Assembly (NCBI GenBank): GCA_948567375.1
Contig: OX419762.1
Location: forward strand, 12,654,001-12,718,000
Reading direction: 5' to 3'
Source of the DNA: Lunularia cruciata
Taxonomy: Eukaryota > Streptophyta > Marchantiopsida > Lunulariales > Lunulariaceae
Length of the DNA stretch: 64,000 nucleotides
How positions within the stretch are numbered: the stretch's first letter is position 1; each line of letters begins with the position of its first letter. A model generated the notes under the pieces. The model was not told where the DNA came from and did not search any database. It saw nothing but the letters and a program-made list of their open reading frames with translations. Positions 31,743 to 42,445 of this stretch are shown here, in pieces. A program made the position numbers and the translations under genes.

Positions 31743-31891
31743 AAGGACTATGATTAGACCACTTGGGATGCCCATTTGAGAGAAGCAACCACATCAATAG
31801 CAGTGACACTCAAGATTACCCATGCTTCTTTTATCCCTTTGCTGATTGTTCTAGGGATACCAATCTAGTTGTGGGAGTAATTAGCTTCTCA

Positions 31892-31896
31892 GGCGG
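31892..31896. other. Left target-site duplication of element C
   Basis: GGCGG pairs with TGCGG at 38490-38494 (four of five bases, GCGG shared). NL1 sequence continues on both outer sides. Confidence 0.65.
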
Positions 31897-32630
31897 TGTA
31901 ATACTCCAAGGACAAGAGAAGAGAGAGAAACATAAATTAAACACTCAACATTTGGTGCCCCAAAGGAGCACCTTCTCTTTATTATATAGACAAAAAAGAT
32001 CTCCTCCAAGGAAGCTCCACCATAGGATTAGGCACACAGATAGGTGACATGTCATCAAGCTCCACCCTTGGATTACTTACTTGGATGGGTGACATTTCAA
32101 TCTAGGTCCTATCTAGTTGGTCAAACAAGCTTTGACCAGAGGAAATCTTTTAGGGAATCTTCTTGTAGGAGTCTCAGAATCACGTAAGGTACCATTGGAA
32201 AGCTCTCAACAAGACAAACCAAGGAGGAGGGAAGGCCAGCCTTTTATCCATTAGGAGGGGAATTTGCACATTTTTTAGGTCTAATTCATCCATTTAGGCC
32301 TCCAAAATTTCCTTTAAAGATTTCAGGCATATTTTGGTTCCTACTCTATTAGTAGAAGTCCTCTTTTGGTGATACCTCTTTCTGATCTGTTTAGTCCATT
32401 ATGTGTAACATCCTTCTAGATGTCACCAAACCAATTCTCACCTTGAAATCATATGTCTAGCTATTGGTTCTAAGGTTCTCAAGTTTATTTTGGTTTCTGC
32501 TCTTTTAGTAGAAGTACTCTTTTGGTGATACTTCTATCTGATCTATTTTAACCATCATGTATAACATCATTCTAGATGTCACCAAACCAAATTTCACATC
32601 TAGATCATATGGCTAGCTTGTGGTATTACA
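31897..32630 (-). repeat. 3' LTR of element C
   Basis: Plus-strand limits are TGTAATACTCC to GGTATTACA. It contains an internal tandem duplication of about 156 bp (CTCTTTTGGTGATAC blocks at 32361 and 32517). The polypurine tract adjoins it at 32631. Confidence 0.9.
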
Positions 32631-32646
32631 AACCTCCCTCCTTTTA
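32631..32646 (-). other. Polypurine tract of element C
   Basis: On the minus strand AAAAGGAGGGAGGTT directly precedes the TGTAATACC start of the 3' LTR. Confidence 0.85.
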
Positions 32647-33071
32647 AGATGCAACGTCCTTGTTGTGCAATTGTTGCTCAAATGCTTGCACCAACACTGG
32701 TGCATGTGTCAAATTGGCAGCAAGCTCCCATGTTGCTTCATAGAGGGGGTAACCTTTCCAATTTATGAGATAGTCCACCCATAGATGGCGAGTACTATGT
32801 ATGCAATTTTGGAGAATACGCTCCACTTCATATTCTTCTATGCCATCAATGAGTGTTGGATAAGGTCAAATATCTTGTGTGGAATGACCCTGGCCTGATC
32901 GGGGAGCATATCTGCATAGTAGGGAAACATGGAACATTGGATGGATCTTCATGTGTGGTGGTAGTTCAAGGTGATAGGCCACAGCGCCGACACAACAAAG
33001 AATCGAGAAAGGCCCAATAAAACAAGGTCCAAGCTTACAAGGTCCATTAATGTGAGGTTGGTTGTTGATAG
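32644..33071 (-). pseudogene. Integrase C-terminus and chromodomain of element C
   Basis: 32866-33071 holds GPCFIGPFSILCCVGAVAYHL, the integrase tail, with MKIHPMFHVSLL. 32644-32826 holds the chromodomain core DYLINWKGYPLYEATWE, followed by a short C-terminal tail. A TAA or frame change near 32835 separates them. Confidence 0.8.
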
Positions 33072-34132
33072 TCACACTTGATCCCCAACATTGAACTCCA
33101 TGTACCTACGGTGTGCATCCGCATTTTGCTTTTGTCGATTTTGTGCAATCTGTAATCTGTGCTTGGCGCTCTCCACACCGTGTTGGATTCTAGAAACAAA
33201 TGTGTTGATTGCATCAACCTTGGTAGTCACTGGACGGATCTTCATCAAGCTAGAAGGTGTGAAGGGATGCTCACCATACATGAGGAAGAATGGAGTGACT
33301 TGGGTGGATGCATTCACTGAATTGTTGTAAGTGAATTCCACAAATGAGAGTAGAGTGTCCCACCTCTCTTGCTCTTCTAAGGTGAAGCCGCATAACATGT
33401 CTTCAATTGTGCGATTAGCCCGCTCTGTTTGGACAGTTGTTTGTGGGTGGTAAGTTGTAGACATGGCCAACTTGGTTTTGAAGAAACCAAAGAGTGTTTG
33501 CCAAAACAAACTAGTGAATTGAGTGCCTATATCGGTGATAAGTACTCTAGACAGGTTATGGTGAGAGAAGACTGCATCTAAGTATAATTGAGCTAGTTGT
33601 GGAGCGGTCACATCCTTGGTGGTAGGGCGTACATGAATCATTTTGCTAAGCCGGTCCACAAAGACCGCTATGGAGTCAAACCCTTAGGTGGTCTTGGGTA
33701 ATTCACAGACAAGATCCATACTCACTTGTTCCCAACGTTGGATAGGCATGGGAGAGGTTGAAGTAGCCTTGCATGAGCTTGATTAGAGGCTTTGTTTTGT
33801 TGACAAAGTAGGCAGTTGTGCACGTAGCCCATCAAGTCGTTGCTCATCTTGGCCCAATAATAATAGCATTGGACTGCATCCAAGGTCTTGTCCACTCCGA
33901 CATGACCTGCAACGGCCAAATCATGACATTCCACTAGAATGGTGGTGCATAAATTTGGGAAATTTGGGATGCATAATTTTTCATCACGAAAGGTGAGTCC
34001 TTGGGTGCTGGTGATGCCTTTCGATGATTGCGCTTCTACAATCTGTGGATCCATTTTTGTAGTAGCCAAAATCTCTGGCCAGAATTTAGGGTTAATCTTA
34101 ACCTCTACCACCAAGTTGTTTGCCATTGGCAT
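33072..34132 (-). pseudogene. Integrase of element C
   Basis: 33722-34132 contains the zinc-binding HHCC (H...H in ECHDLAVAGHVGVDKT, C-x2-C in CLLCQQ). The first catalytic Asp region is broken at about 33690. 33072-33659 contains DRLSKMIH, the second Asp in ITDIGTQFTS, the catalytic Glu in TVQTERANRTIED, and NNSVNASTQVTPFFLMYGEH. The catalytic residues in the open core are intact. Confidence 0.85.
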
Positions 34133-34199
34133 ACGGATGAATGCATCTGCAAGTTGCTTCTACCTTCCACATAGGTGATTGACATGTTGAAGCATTGTC

Positions 34200-35515
34200 A
34201 CCACTCTGCCCATTGAATCTGGCGACGAGATAGATCCTTTTGCATCTCAAGGTAGACTAGAGGTTTATGGTCTATCTCTACTACAAATGCCTTCTTGCCC
34301 AAATAGTGCTTCCAATGCTTGGTCGCCATAACAATGGCCAGCTCTTCTCATTTTGTGGTGTGGTAGTTGCACTCTGCCGGTAACAACTTTCAAGAGAAAT
34401 ATGCAATTGGATGCCATCCACCATGCCACTCTTGTTGTAGGATTGCTCCTATTGCTACGCCTGATGCATTTATAGCCAACTTGATTGGTCGTGTTGGGTC
34501 ATACCACTTCAAGATTGGTGCATGTAGCAAGGTAGCTTTCAATTCTTGAAAGGCCAACTCTTGTGCGGTTCCCCATGTCCATTTCTTCCCCTTGCCAAGT
34601 AGTGCAATTAAAGGTTGTGCAACCTTGGAGAAGTCCTTGACAAATCTACGATAGAATCCCATCAACCCCAAGAAGCTTTTGAGTTGAGTCTGATCTTCTA
34701 GGGCATGCCATTTTTGAATGACCTCTATTTTATTTGTCAATACTTGAATACCCTCTACACTTACTCTTTGCCCCAAGTAGTCTACTTCAGACTTGCCAAA
34801 CTCCCACTTTGAGATTTTGGCATACAATCTATTCTATCTTAGAATCTGGAAGACTTCTCGTAGATGTTGTTTGTGTTCTATCATTGTGCTACTATACAGT
34901 AAGATATCATCCAAGAAGACAATAACATACTTATCCAAGTATGGACGAAATATGTCATTCATTAGACTCGTGAAAGTGGCAGGTGCATTGGTGAGGCCAA
35001 AAGGCATCACAAGATGTCAAAGTGGCCATACCTGGTTCAAAAGGCAGTTTTGTACACATCCTCTTCTATGATTTGGATTTGATTGTAACCCTCTGCAAGT
35101 CCAATTTGGTGAAGTATCTTGCTCCATGGAGTTGATCAAACAAGTCATCCATGCGGGGTAAGGGGTATTTGTTCTTCATTGTTTGTTGATTGAGACCTCA
35201 ATAGTCAATGCACATGCGCATTGTACCATCCTTCTTCTTCACAAACAAGATAGGAGCTCCATATGGTAATATGCTAGGTTGGATGAACCTCTTCTGTAGT
35301 ATCTCCTCAATTTGAGTCTTACACTCCTCCAACTCATGAGGTGATAGGCAATATGGGGCCTTACAAGGAGGTGTCTTCCTCGGGAGTGTCTCAATTTTAT
35401 GATCTACTCTCCTTTTTGGTGGTAATCTTGAGGGTAGATCATCGAGAAAGACATATTGAAATTCATCCACCACATCCTTCAATTTCTGAAGGAACGTGTT
35501 CATCGAGTTGTGCAT
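34200..35515 (-). pseudogene. Reverse transcriptase and RNase H of element C
   Basis: 35198-35515 has [17 protein letters not shown], the [20 protein letters not shown] block and then a stop at the place of Arg/Gly-Leu-Asn. 34990-35160 continues in shifted frames ([19 protein letters not shown]). 34390-34827 has the connection domain GLMGFYRRFVKDFSKVAQPL and the RNase H start LAINASGVAIGAILQQEW, where the first catalytic Asp reads Asn. Several TAG stops are present in the palm region (34860-34990). Confidence 0.8.
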
Positions 35516-35730
35516 TCTAGACTTCTCTTATTAGACCCATGAAACATCTATCGGTCTTATAGATAGTTGCTGTCCCTATGACATATAGAGGCAGATCCTG
35601 CTTGGGTGATTTTTCTTTAACCCTAATGATTGACCATTGGTGGGTTCTCACTACTTTCTTCCTCTAATCTACCATAGGGTTGTAATGCTCTATCAATGAT
35701 CTAAGATTGCATCATAACAAGCTAATTGTA

Positions 35731-35937
35731 TCACTCACCACTCAATTGCTTCCTAGATGGGTAACAATCTCCTATAGAGAGTGTTACCCATCTAGGTGAT
35801 GATTCAATCCTCTTTGTTTGCCCGTTAGGCAACTCTACTTTTTCACTCCTATCTTTCTCTAGATCCATTCCCAATCTTATTGCAATAGAGCGAGCTAAAA
35901 AATTCTCTATTGCTCCCGGATTGATTAATACTCTCAC
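35731..35937 (-). pseudogene. Protease of element C
   Basis: MRVLINPGAIENFLARSIA: the retropepsin active site D(S/T)G reads N-P-G, so the catalytic Asp is changed. The following residues (LPNGQTKRI) fit the Gypsy protease fold. Confidence 0.65.
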
Positions 35938-36169
35938 TTGATTGTCCCACTTCTAGGACTCCATTCACAACAATCAATTATGAGGTTACCTTTTGGGATC
36001 TTTTCACATTAGTCTTCTTCCTTCCTTTGCTTCTCTTCTTCCTTATTGAGCCAGTAAGGCCGTGAGGTACATTTATTGGTGATCTTTGTTTTCTGAAGTG
36101 ATTTCCACCTCCTCCCCTTCAATGCACCTCTCCATGTTGTTCAAAGATCACCTGTACGAAGGCCAAGGG

Positions 36170-37168
36170 CCTCTAGGTAAACGAGTGCATCAATTGGTCA
36201 ATATGTGCCCAATATGGCCACAATTGTAACAACAGTGTTCTTCCCCTCAAGTTCCTTCTCCTCGTGGGACTCCATCTCTTTGTTCTTCTACCTGTCCATG
36301 CTCCCCTTGAAGCGGTCATGTTCCTTGATCTTGAAATTAAAGGTTGCCCAATTCCATTGGTACTCGTCCACCCATGGGTGGCATTTCTGCCCAATAATGT
36401 TGAGGTGGAACTACTCCTTCACCTCCACCCAATGTTGCTGCTATTCTTTGTGCACAAGCAATGGCTTCAAATACCGTGCAAGAATTTTGCAAGAACTTCT
36501 TGGCGAGTCCGCTCCTTTTACCCTCGTTTGAAATTTTCAAGAGCTTCTGATGGACTCATGTCGGTTACTACGACTTGTAGATCCAAAAATGCCTCTACAT
36601 ACTCTTGTACGCTATTCTTCTATCTCAATCCCCATAGTCGGGTTTGAGCAATCTGCACAAAATCCACCGATTGCAGCAACCCTTCTTGCATTATTGTCCA
36701 CATGACCTCCCTTCTCTTTGCCAACATGGATCATTCCCAAACATCATACCATGTGAGGTCTTTATCAATCAAGTACCTACATGCAAACACGCCTGCAGCA
36801 TGCTCCGTGATCTTTATTGAGAACAATTGGAAATATCAATTCATTCTTGAGATCCAATTTTCCACTACTCCTATCATATGCTGCCCCTTGTAAGGCTCAA
36901 TGTTGCAGGTCTTCTTCATCTGGAGTAGCAATGTGGCTTCATCATTGATAGGGTTCATAGGCACAGTTGTCCCTCCAAGTACTTCAGTCGTAGGTATTGG
37001 GTTTTGAGACAGCTCTTCTTCTTGCATGGCTTGATCATTCTTGATGATTTGCACTTGACTTTGTAATGTCTTCATGGTCATCTTAATCGTTTGAAATTCA
37101 TTCAACATCCCTTGTATTCCTTGCACCAACTCTTGGAATTGCGGATCCATGGTTCCTGCAACACTCAA
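36170..37168 (-). pseudogene. Gag of element C
   Basis: 36836-37168 starts MSVAGTMDPQFQELVQGIQG, a coiled helical start typical of plant chromovirus gag, and ends VVENWISRMN. 36337-36540 carries the later capsid part (FEAIACAQRIAATLGG). A zinc knuckle CYNCGHIGHI is at about 36205-36235. Frameshifts lie between the blocks. Confidence 0.7.
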
Positions 37169-37183
37169 TTGCTAATATCTACT

Positions 37184-37622
37184 TCAATACAGAGTCAATA
37201 TGATCACTCTAGAAGGCGTGCAAACTATCGGAACTACCATTGGGACCTTAGAAGCTATCACTCGTTGACAATACTCATCGCCAAAATTCCTAACCACAAA
37301 ATCTCTAAACATCACTTTCAGTCTCACTACATAACGGATTTCTACTTGAGTGTTGAAAGGGAGAGGATTTGGGACATTCACATCCATATTATCATAATAG
37401 AATGTAGATTTTCAAATTCCACTCTCTGTCATATATCACCGTAGGTAGAATCACCAGGTTTGCTAAGTTCATCACCCTATCCATGAATTCTATGCCAAAG
37501 TGATAAACTAACGATACCCTCATTTGCTCACGCTGGATGTACATAACCTTGATGTGGAATGGATTTGGGAATGGAAAGCTAGGTGTGGGAAATTTTCCTC
37601 CCGGTGCATCCATCCCGTCCAC
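37184..37622 (-). pseudogene. N-terminal module of element C, present twice
   Basis: 37392-37622 (MDGMDAPGGKFPTPSFPFPN ... HFGIEFMDRVMNLANLVILP) aligns with the module right after the primer binding site in A1 and A2: shared MDG start, HFG-x2-F, LPxVxY.xxEW and an IYxL ending. 37184-37387 (DFVVRNFGDEYCQRVIASKV, VPIV) looks like a second, more diverged copy in tandem. The function is unknown. Confidence 0.55.
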
Positions 37623-37740
37623 TCTCTAAAGTCCTTCCTAAGTCTAGCAACTACTTTATGTTCTCCCCCTCAAATTACTCAGTTTAAGTAGTTTGTGCTC
37701 TTCCAAAAGGGGTGATCCACTCTCTTGGACTAAGACACTC

Positions 37741-37752
37741 GCTCTGATACCA
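37741..37752 (-). other. Primer binding site of element C
   Basis: On the minus strand TGGTATCAGAGC directly follows the LTR end. It is a perfect initiator tRNA-Met-type site. Confidence 0.92.
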
Positions 37753-38489
37753 TGGTAATACTCCGAGGACAAGAGAAGAGAGAGAAACATAAATTAAACA
37801 CTCAACATTTGGTGCCCCAAAGGACCACCTTCACTTTATTATATAGACAAAAAAGATCTCCTCCAAGGAAGCTCCACCATAGGATTAGGCACACAGATAG
37901 GTAACATGTCATCAAGCTCCACCCTTGGATTACTTACTTGGATGGGTGACATGTCAATCTAGGTCCTATCTAGTTGGTCAAACAAGCTTTGACCAGTGGG
38001 AATCTTTTAAGGAATCTTCTTGTAGGAGTCTCAGAATCACGTGAGTAAGGTACCACTGGAAAGCTCTTGACAAGACAAACCAGGGGTAGGGAAGGCCAGC
38101 CTTTCTTATGTTGGGGGGGAATCTACATATTTTTGAGGCCTAATTCATCCGTTTAGGCCTCCGAAATTGCCTTCAAAGATTTCAGGCATATTTTGGTTCC
38201 TACTCTATTAGTAGAAGTCCACTTTTGGTGATACCTCTTTCTGATCTGTTTAGTTCATCATGTGTAACATCCTTCCAGATGTTACCAAACCAATTCTCAC
38301 CTTTAAATCATATGTCTAGCTATTGGTTCTAAGGTTCTCAAGTCTATTTTGGTTTTTGCTCTACTAGTAGAAGTACTCTTTTGATGATACTTCTATCTGA
38401 TCTATTTAGACCATCATGTATAACATCATTCTAGATGTTACCAAACCAAATTTCACATCGAGATCATATGGCTAGCTTGTGGTATTACA
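37753..38489 (-). repeat. 5' LTR of element C
   Basis: Matches the LTR at 31897-32630. The minus-strand start is TGTAATACCACAAGC at 38489. The same 156-bp internal duplication is present. Confidence 0.9.
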
Positions 38490-38490
38490 T

Positions 38491-39442
38491 GCGGGTTACA
38501 TTTTAGGGTTATTTAAGACTAGTTTTCCATGTCCACGTCTATTCCATAGGCTACCCCACCCACTCCATGATGAGGTTAGATAGGCTTTTTGCCTACCACT
38601 TGATCATTTGGCATGTGATCCCTTGGACAAGTTAGCATAGTTCTTATTCCTCTTACTCCCTTGATGGTGTATTTGCTATGCTAGAGAGGGACGTGCGGGG
38701 CATAGAGAGGTGGCTGCTAGATTTCATCGATTCTAAGTGGGAGATTGGGTGGCCCTTTAGGAGGCTTTTGTTAGGGCTACACAATTTAGGAGATAGGCGT
38801 CACCATAGGATACCACAGAGTCCACTTGAATATGACGGTGTAGGATATTGAGTCAAGCGGGAGAGTTTAGTAGAGCAGCACAAGCGCTACACCCTTTGTC
38901 TATGGTGAGTCCTACTGATGAGACTATCTTTTCCCTATGCTCACTACATCCTATAGCAGTAGAGGGACTACCACTAGAGGTCTTAGAATATCAGCCTGAG
39001 CAGCCTTTATGCCTTGATAGGTCGTTATTTGCACAAGTATTATGCACTGCCCCTTGCCTTTCCTCAAGAGGCTTGTCAAGGATGGTTTATGAGCACTTTA
39101 GAGATTGCTTCCAGGCAAATGATCCTTCTAGTGGTTTTTTCTGAGTTGTTTCAAGTGGTTGCAGTAGTAGCGAGAGGAGACATTCCTATGTCTATTAGTC
39201 AGGTGTTAGGTGCTAGTCAACTTCTTGCAATGGAGAAGGACACTGAGGGCATTAGACCGATTACTATTGGAAAGATCTTTTTGCGTTTGGTCAGTCATAC
39301 CATTGTCCTTCAACATCATTCTCACTTTTGATAGCACCTCAGTCCACATTCGTTTGGAGTAGCTACAACTGGAGTATATGAGGCTATATCTTTAAGCATT
39401 AGAGCACTCCTAGATATCCATCCGGAGTGGGTCGTCCTATAG
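38491..39442 (+). pseudogene. NL1 linker and start of reverse transcriptase
   Basis: Open blocks in shifting frames. About 38680-38840: GIERWLLDFIDSKWEIGWPF, then a His/Arg-rich stretch. 38848-39144: AAQALHPLSMVSPTDETIFS ... LSRMVYEHFRDCFQ, the typical lead-in to the reverse transcriptase fingers. 39145-39330: ARGDIPMSISQVLGASQLLA and EGIRPITIGKIFLRLVSHTI, the fingers motif. The domain order agrees with non-LTR elements. Confidence 0.65.
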
Positions 39443-41230
39443 GTGGATGTTGAGAAATCTTTTAATAGTGTCTCACGTGCATCTATCTTTAGAGAGCTTA
39501 GGGAGGTTGGTGGATCCTTGGTGAGTCTCATTCCTTTTGTGCAGTCTTTTTATGGCTCTCCTGCTTCTCTTTACTACCAGCATGGTGGTTCACAAGAGGG
39601 AGTCACCATCTTGGAGTCAGCTGTTAGTACACGTAAGGGAGATCCTTTGGGGAGGCCGTTATTTGCCATGGCTCACTTTAGAGCTCTCATATCTACTACT
39701 TTGGCCATGCTAGGTTGTGTATTTCACTCCTTGGCAGATGATACATACATCATAGGCCCTGCAGATCAGATTAAGCAGGCCTTTGACTACTTGACTACTG
39801 AGCTACATCTTGTAGGCTTGAGAGTCAAGGTGTCAAAGTGTAGCGCATGGTCCCTTTTAGGTATCCCTTCCCACCTTGAGCTTCCAGAGGGATGTATCAC
39901 ATCCACAGATGGACTTTGTGTTCTTAGAGTACCAATAGGATTGGAGGATTTTGTCACACGCTTTTTAGACATTGCCCTTGTAGAGGATGTTCTCCATGTG
40001 GATGACCTTCCATTACTAGGAGATCCGTAGGTGTCATTTGGTATACTCTCCTCCAGTATTGCTCGTTGACCATCCTACCTCATCTGCACAATTCCTCCCT
40101 CATCGTCCTTCCTTTCACGTTTGAGAGCATTTGATAGGAGGATTATGGGAGTCTTTGGTGATATTATTGGACCAATGACTTTTGAGTGTGTGACAAGGGA
40201 TTTGGCACATAGACAGACGACTCTGTGGATCTCATGTGGTGGGGTTGGCTTGCTATCTATGGAGGAGACAGTACCTATAGCATTTTTGGGTACTTGGGCT
40301 CTCTCGGCACCCTTACTTTCCTCTCGTTTTGTGGTTGTTGATAGGCCGGTTTTGGAGACTTATGCGACAAAGGTGGAGGGAGGATCCTTTTCTCTCCAGG
40401 TATTATTGCGGCAGATGAGAGATAGTCTATCCCCATGAGCACGAGAGGATTTTCCACCTTTTGCTTCACTATCATCAAATTGGACTAGAGGTTTACAGTC
40501 TTCCTTGATGTAGCGATAGTGTGAGCATATGCTACATTCTCTCTTAGTCGACTCTTCCATTCCTCAGGCTACTAGAGCAAGTCTTTGCTCTTGCTCCGGC
40601 AAGGGTGCAGGCTCTTGGATCCTAGCTCGACCATGCATTAGGGTATTCCAACTCGCACTAGCTACTTTCTCTATAATGATGAGGTTTTGCCTAGGTTTGG
40701 TCCACCCATCTGCATCTTCATTACTCACTTGTGAGTGTGGTTCTACACTAGATGCAAGAGCGGTCCACATGACATGGTGTCCTTTTGGAGGACAAAGGAT
40801 AGCTACACATGATGCCATTAGGGACATAGTGTTTGCTATGGCTCAAGAGAGTGGATACTTGGCTTGGAGGGAGCATTTGTATGCTTTGCAGACGATACAT
40901 GTCAGGGCAGACTTATATTTGGTCCGAGATGATCAAGTGATAGTAGCTGATGTTGTGGTTATAGACCCTACACGAGATATAGTTTCGGAGGGAGTGATTA
41001 CCCATCCCTCGGAATGGGCGGCGAGTGCAGCAATAAGTCGCAAGGTCTCCAAGTATAGGGGCATGCAACGAGGTCACCTCTTTGTTCCTCTAGCCTTGAA
41101 GTTATATGGAGCGATGGACACGGCATTTGACACATTTGTCAAGGAGTGCGCGAGAGCTTATCATGTTAGGCATCAAGGGGTACCACTCTCACTCTCATAT
41201 TTTGTAGCATATTTTAGACAGCATGTGTCC
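39443..41230 (+). pseudogene. NL1 reverse transcriptase palm, zinc knuckle and restriction-like endonuclease
   Basis: One frame throughout, broken by TAG at 40028 and TGA at 40436. The palm holds MDVEKSFNSVSRASIF (motif A, Asp), STRKGDPLGRPLFAMA (motif B) and LADDTYIIGPADQ (motif C, Asp-Asp). KVSKCSAWS and VLRVPIGLEDF follow. A zinc knuckle C-x-C-x9-H-x3-C lies at 40730-40780. Then the endonuclease has RADLYLVRDDQVIVADVVVI, DPTRD and KVSKYRG, a layout matching the PD-(D/E)xK-type nuclease of R2-like elements. The frame is cut by the solo LTR at 41231. The sense-strand product is close to intact, so a sister copy elsewhere may be active. Confidence 0.75.
40730..40780 (+). other. CCHC-type zinc knuckle of NL1
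   Basis: Encodes CECGSTLDARAVHMTWC, between reverse transcriptase and endonuclease, as in R2-type elements. Confidence 0.7.
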
Positions 41231-41922
41231 TGTGAGCCGACCTGTCTCTCACTCAGGATGAACCTCTGATGGCTATTATGGTAGCGCACCATGGACTAAG
41301 AAGGCAAGGAACCCGAACTCCATCATACTCCTCCAAGGCTAACACTCCAAGGCTCAAGACATTGCTCACTAGAGAACTCAATGAGAGAGAGATAGTTGCA
41401 AATGAAAGGATGATGAGTACCTCCTCACTCCTTGTATATATACTTGTGAAATAGTTACGTACCAAAGTTACTAATTACCATAGTAACTCAAGTTACTAGA
41501 CTAAAAGTCAAGTAAAGTCAAAAAGTAGAAAGGAATATCCATTCACATGGGCATATTCCCCTAAGCATGTGGTCTTATCTTGACCCAACCACTCAGTCAA
41601 GGATTTCTTCACATGGGCTATCCTTGGACTAAAGAAGAATCCAAAACAAAAAGGCTTGCGGGCCCAAGAGTTCTCAACTCTTTCCTCAAAGCCAAACACC
41701 TAGGAATAATACCAAGTCAACAGACTAAAATCCAAAATAGTGGTGCTCATCTTTTCTACTTCCTCTAAAGTAAGGTCCCATCTATCTTAGCTATGACTAA
41801 CTCTAGCTAACCATGACTAATATAGAACCATCCTTTATCTCTATATAAATAATATCTCTTAAGTACTTGTAATACCAAGCTAAATATCACAATACCACAC
41901 ACATGCACAAATGGGTGTTACA
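41231..41922 (-). repeat. Solo LTR (family D, element B type) inside NL1
   Basis: 692 bp, plus-strand limits TGTGAGCC to TGTTACA, nearly full-length match to 26119-26804. The uninterrupted NL1 fragment at 54950-54965 shows the empty site (GTGTCCATTGCTC). Here it is split into GTGTCC and ATCCATTGC, implying a 4-bp duplication (GTCC/ATCC) with one change. A solo LTR results from LTR-LTR recombination. Confidence 0.85.
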
Positions 41923-42174
41923 ATCCATTGCTCTATAGAGGGTAGTGGCTGGTGCAATCCATAGGAGAGTAGCAATCACATTAGATGATATTTATTCGGA
42001 GGCTCCATTTGTGTGTAGACCGCACCACTTGCATAGCTCGGATATCTTAGGTGCGGTATGGCAGATTTCTCATATAGACTCTATTGGGGCTTAGCCTCAT
42101 GTTACCTTTTTTGTCTCTCCCTTGTAAGGCTTGATGGGGTCTTCCCATCCTTCATTTGTCCTACGGGGTCGCCT
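41923..42174 (+). pseudogene. NL1 protein C-terminus and 3' untranslated region
   Basis: The frame resumes with VVAGAIHRRVAITLDDIYSE and SDILGAVWQISHIDSIGA, then TAG near 42090. The 3' region follows: CTCTCCCTTGTAAGGCTTGATGG, TCTTCCCATCC and a GGGGTCGCC end at about 42172. There is no poly(A) tract. The same 3' region recurs at least eight more times to the right. Confidence 0.75.
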
Positions 42175-42340
42175 TTTACTCGATTACATAGTGCACTGAA
42201 AATAATTATGAAGTTGCCTGACACATCCATGAAATCTATTTCTGAAACTCCCAATTTATATCAGACACCCCCTCATATCAATCCTATTGGGAATAAGCGC
42301 CCTTCTTTGTTTATTCTTCTTCGGAAATAAGCTGAGAGTT

Positions 42341-42445
42341 CTCATTCCGATACTATTGAAATTTAGCGCCACTTTACCTCTTATGTCTCATCTTATAACG
42401 GGTTGAGGGGTCTTCCCATCCTTCTTGTCTTTACGCGGTCACCTT
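42341..42445 (+). repeat. NL1 3'-end fragment
   Basis: Diverged copy: GATACTATTGAAATTTAGCG at the left, GGGTCTTCCCATCCTTCTTG and TTTACGCGGTCACC at the right. Confidence 0.7.

Larger units (their letters stand above)
31897..38489 (-). mobile_element. Ty3/Gypsy chromovirus element C, complete structure, inserted in NL1
   Basis: 6.6 kb on the minus strand, with 737-bp and 734-bp LTRs, an initiator-Met primer binding site, N-terminal module, gag, protease, reverse transcriptase, RNase H, integrase, chromodomain and polypurine tract. A 5-bp near-duplication flanks it. The LTRs are about 93-95 percent identical by eye, younger than A2. Stops and frameshifts are still present in reverse transcriptase and RNase H. 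The integrase core is the best preserved part (195 codons open). Confidence 0.9.
31621..42174 (+). mobile_element. NL1: restriction-like-endonuclease non-LTR retrotransposon, split twice
   Basis: The pieces are 31621-31896 (N-terminal C2H2 finger), 38491-41230 (linker, reverse transcriptase, zinc knuckle, endonuclease) and 41923-42174 (protein C-terminus and 3' untranslated region). They are separated by Gypsy element C and by a solo B-type LTR. This order of domains is that of R2-superfamily elements, which nick DNA with a C-terminal restriction-like endonuclease and copy their RNA on the spot. It has no apurinic endonuclease, and its 3' end carries no poly(A). Reading frame 39443-41230 is broken by only two stops, so it decayed recently compared with the Gypsy copies. 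The 5' end is not defined. Confidence 0.75.
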
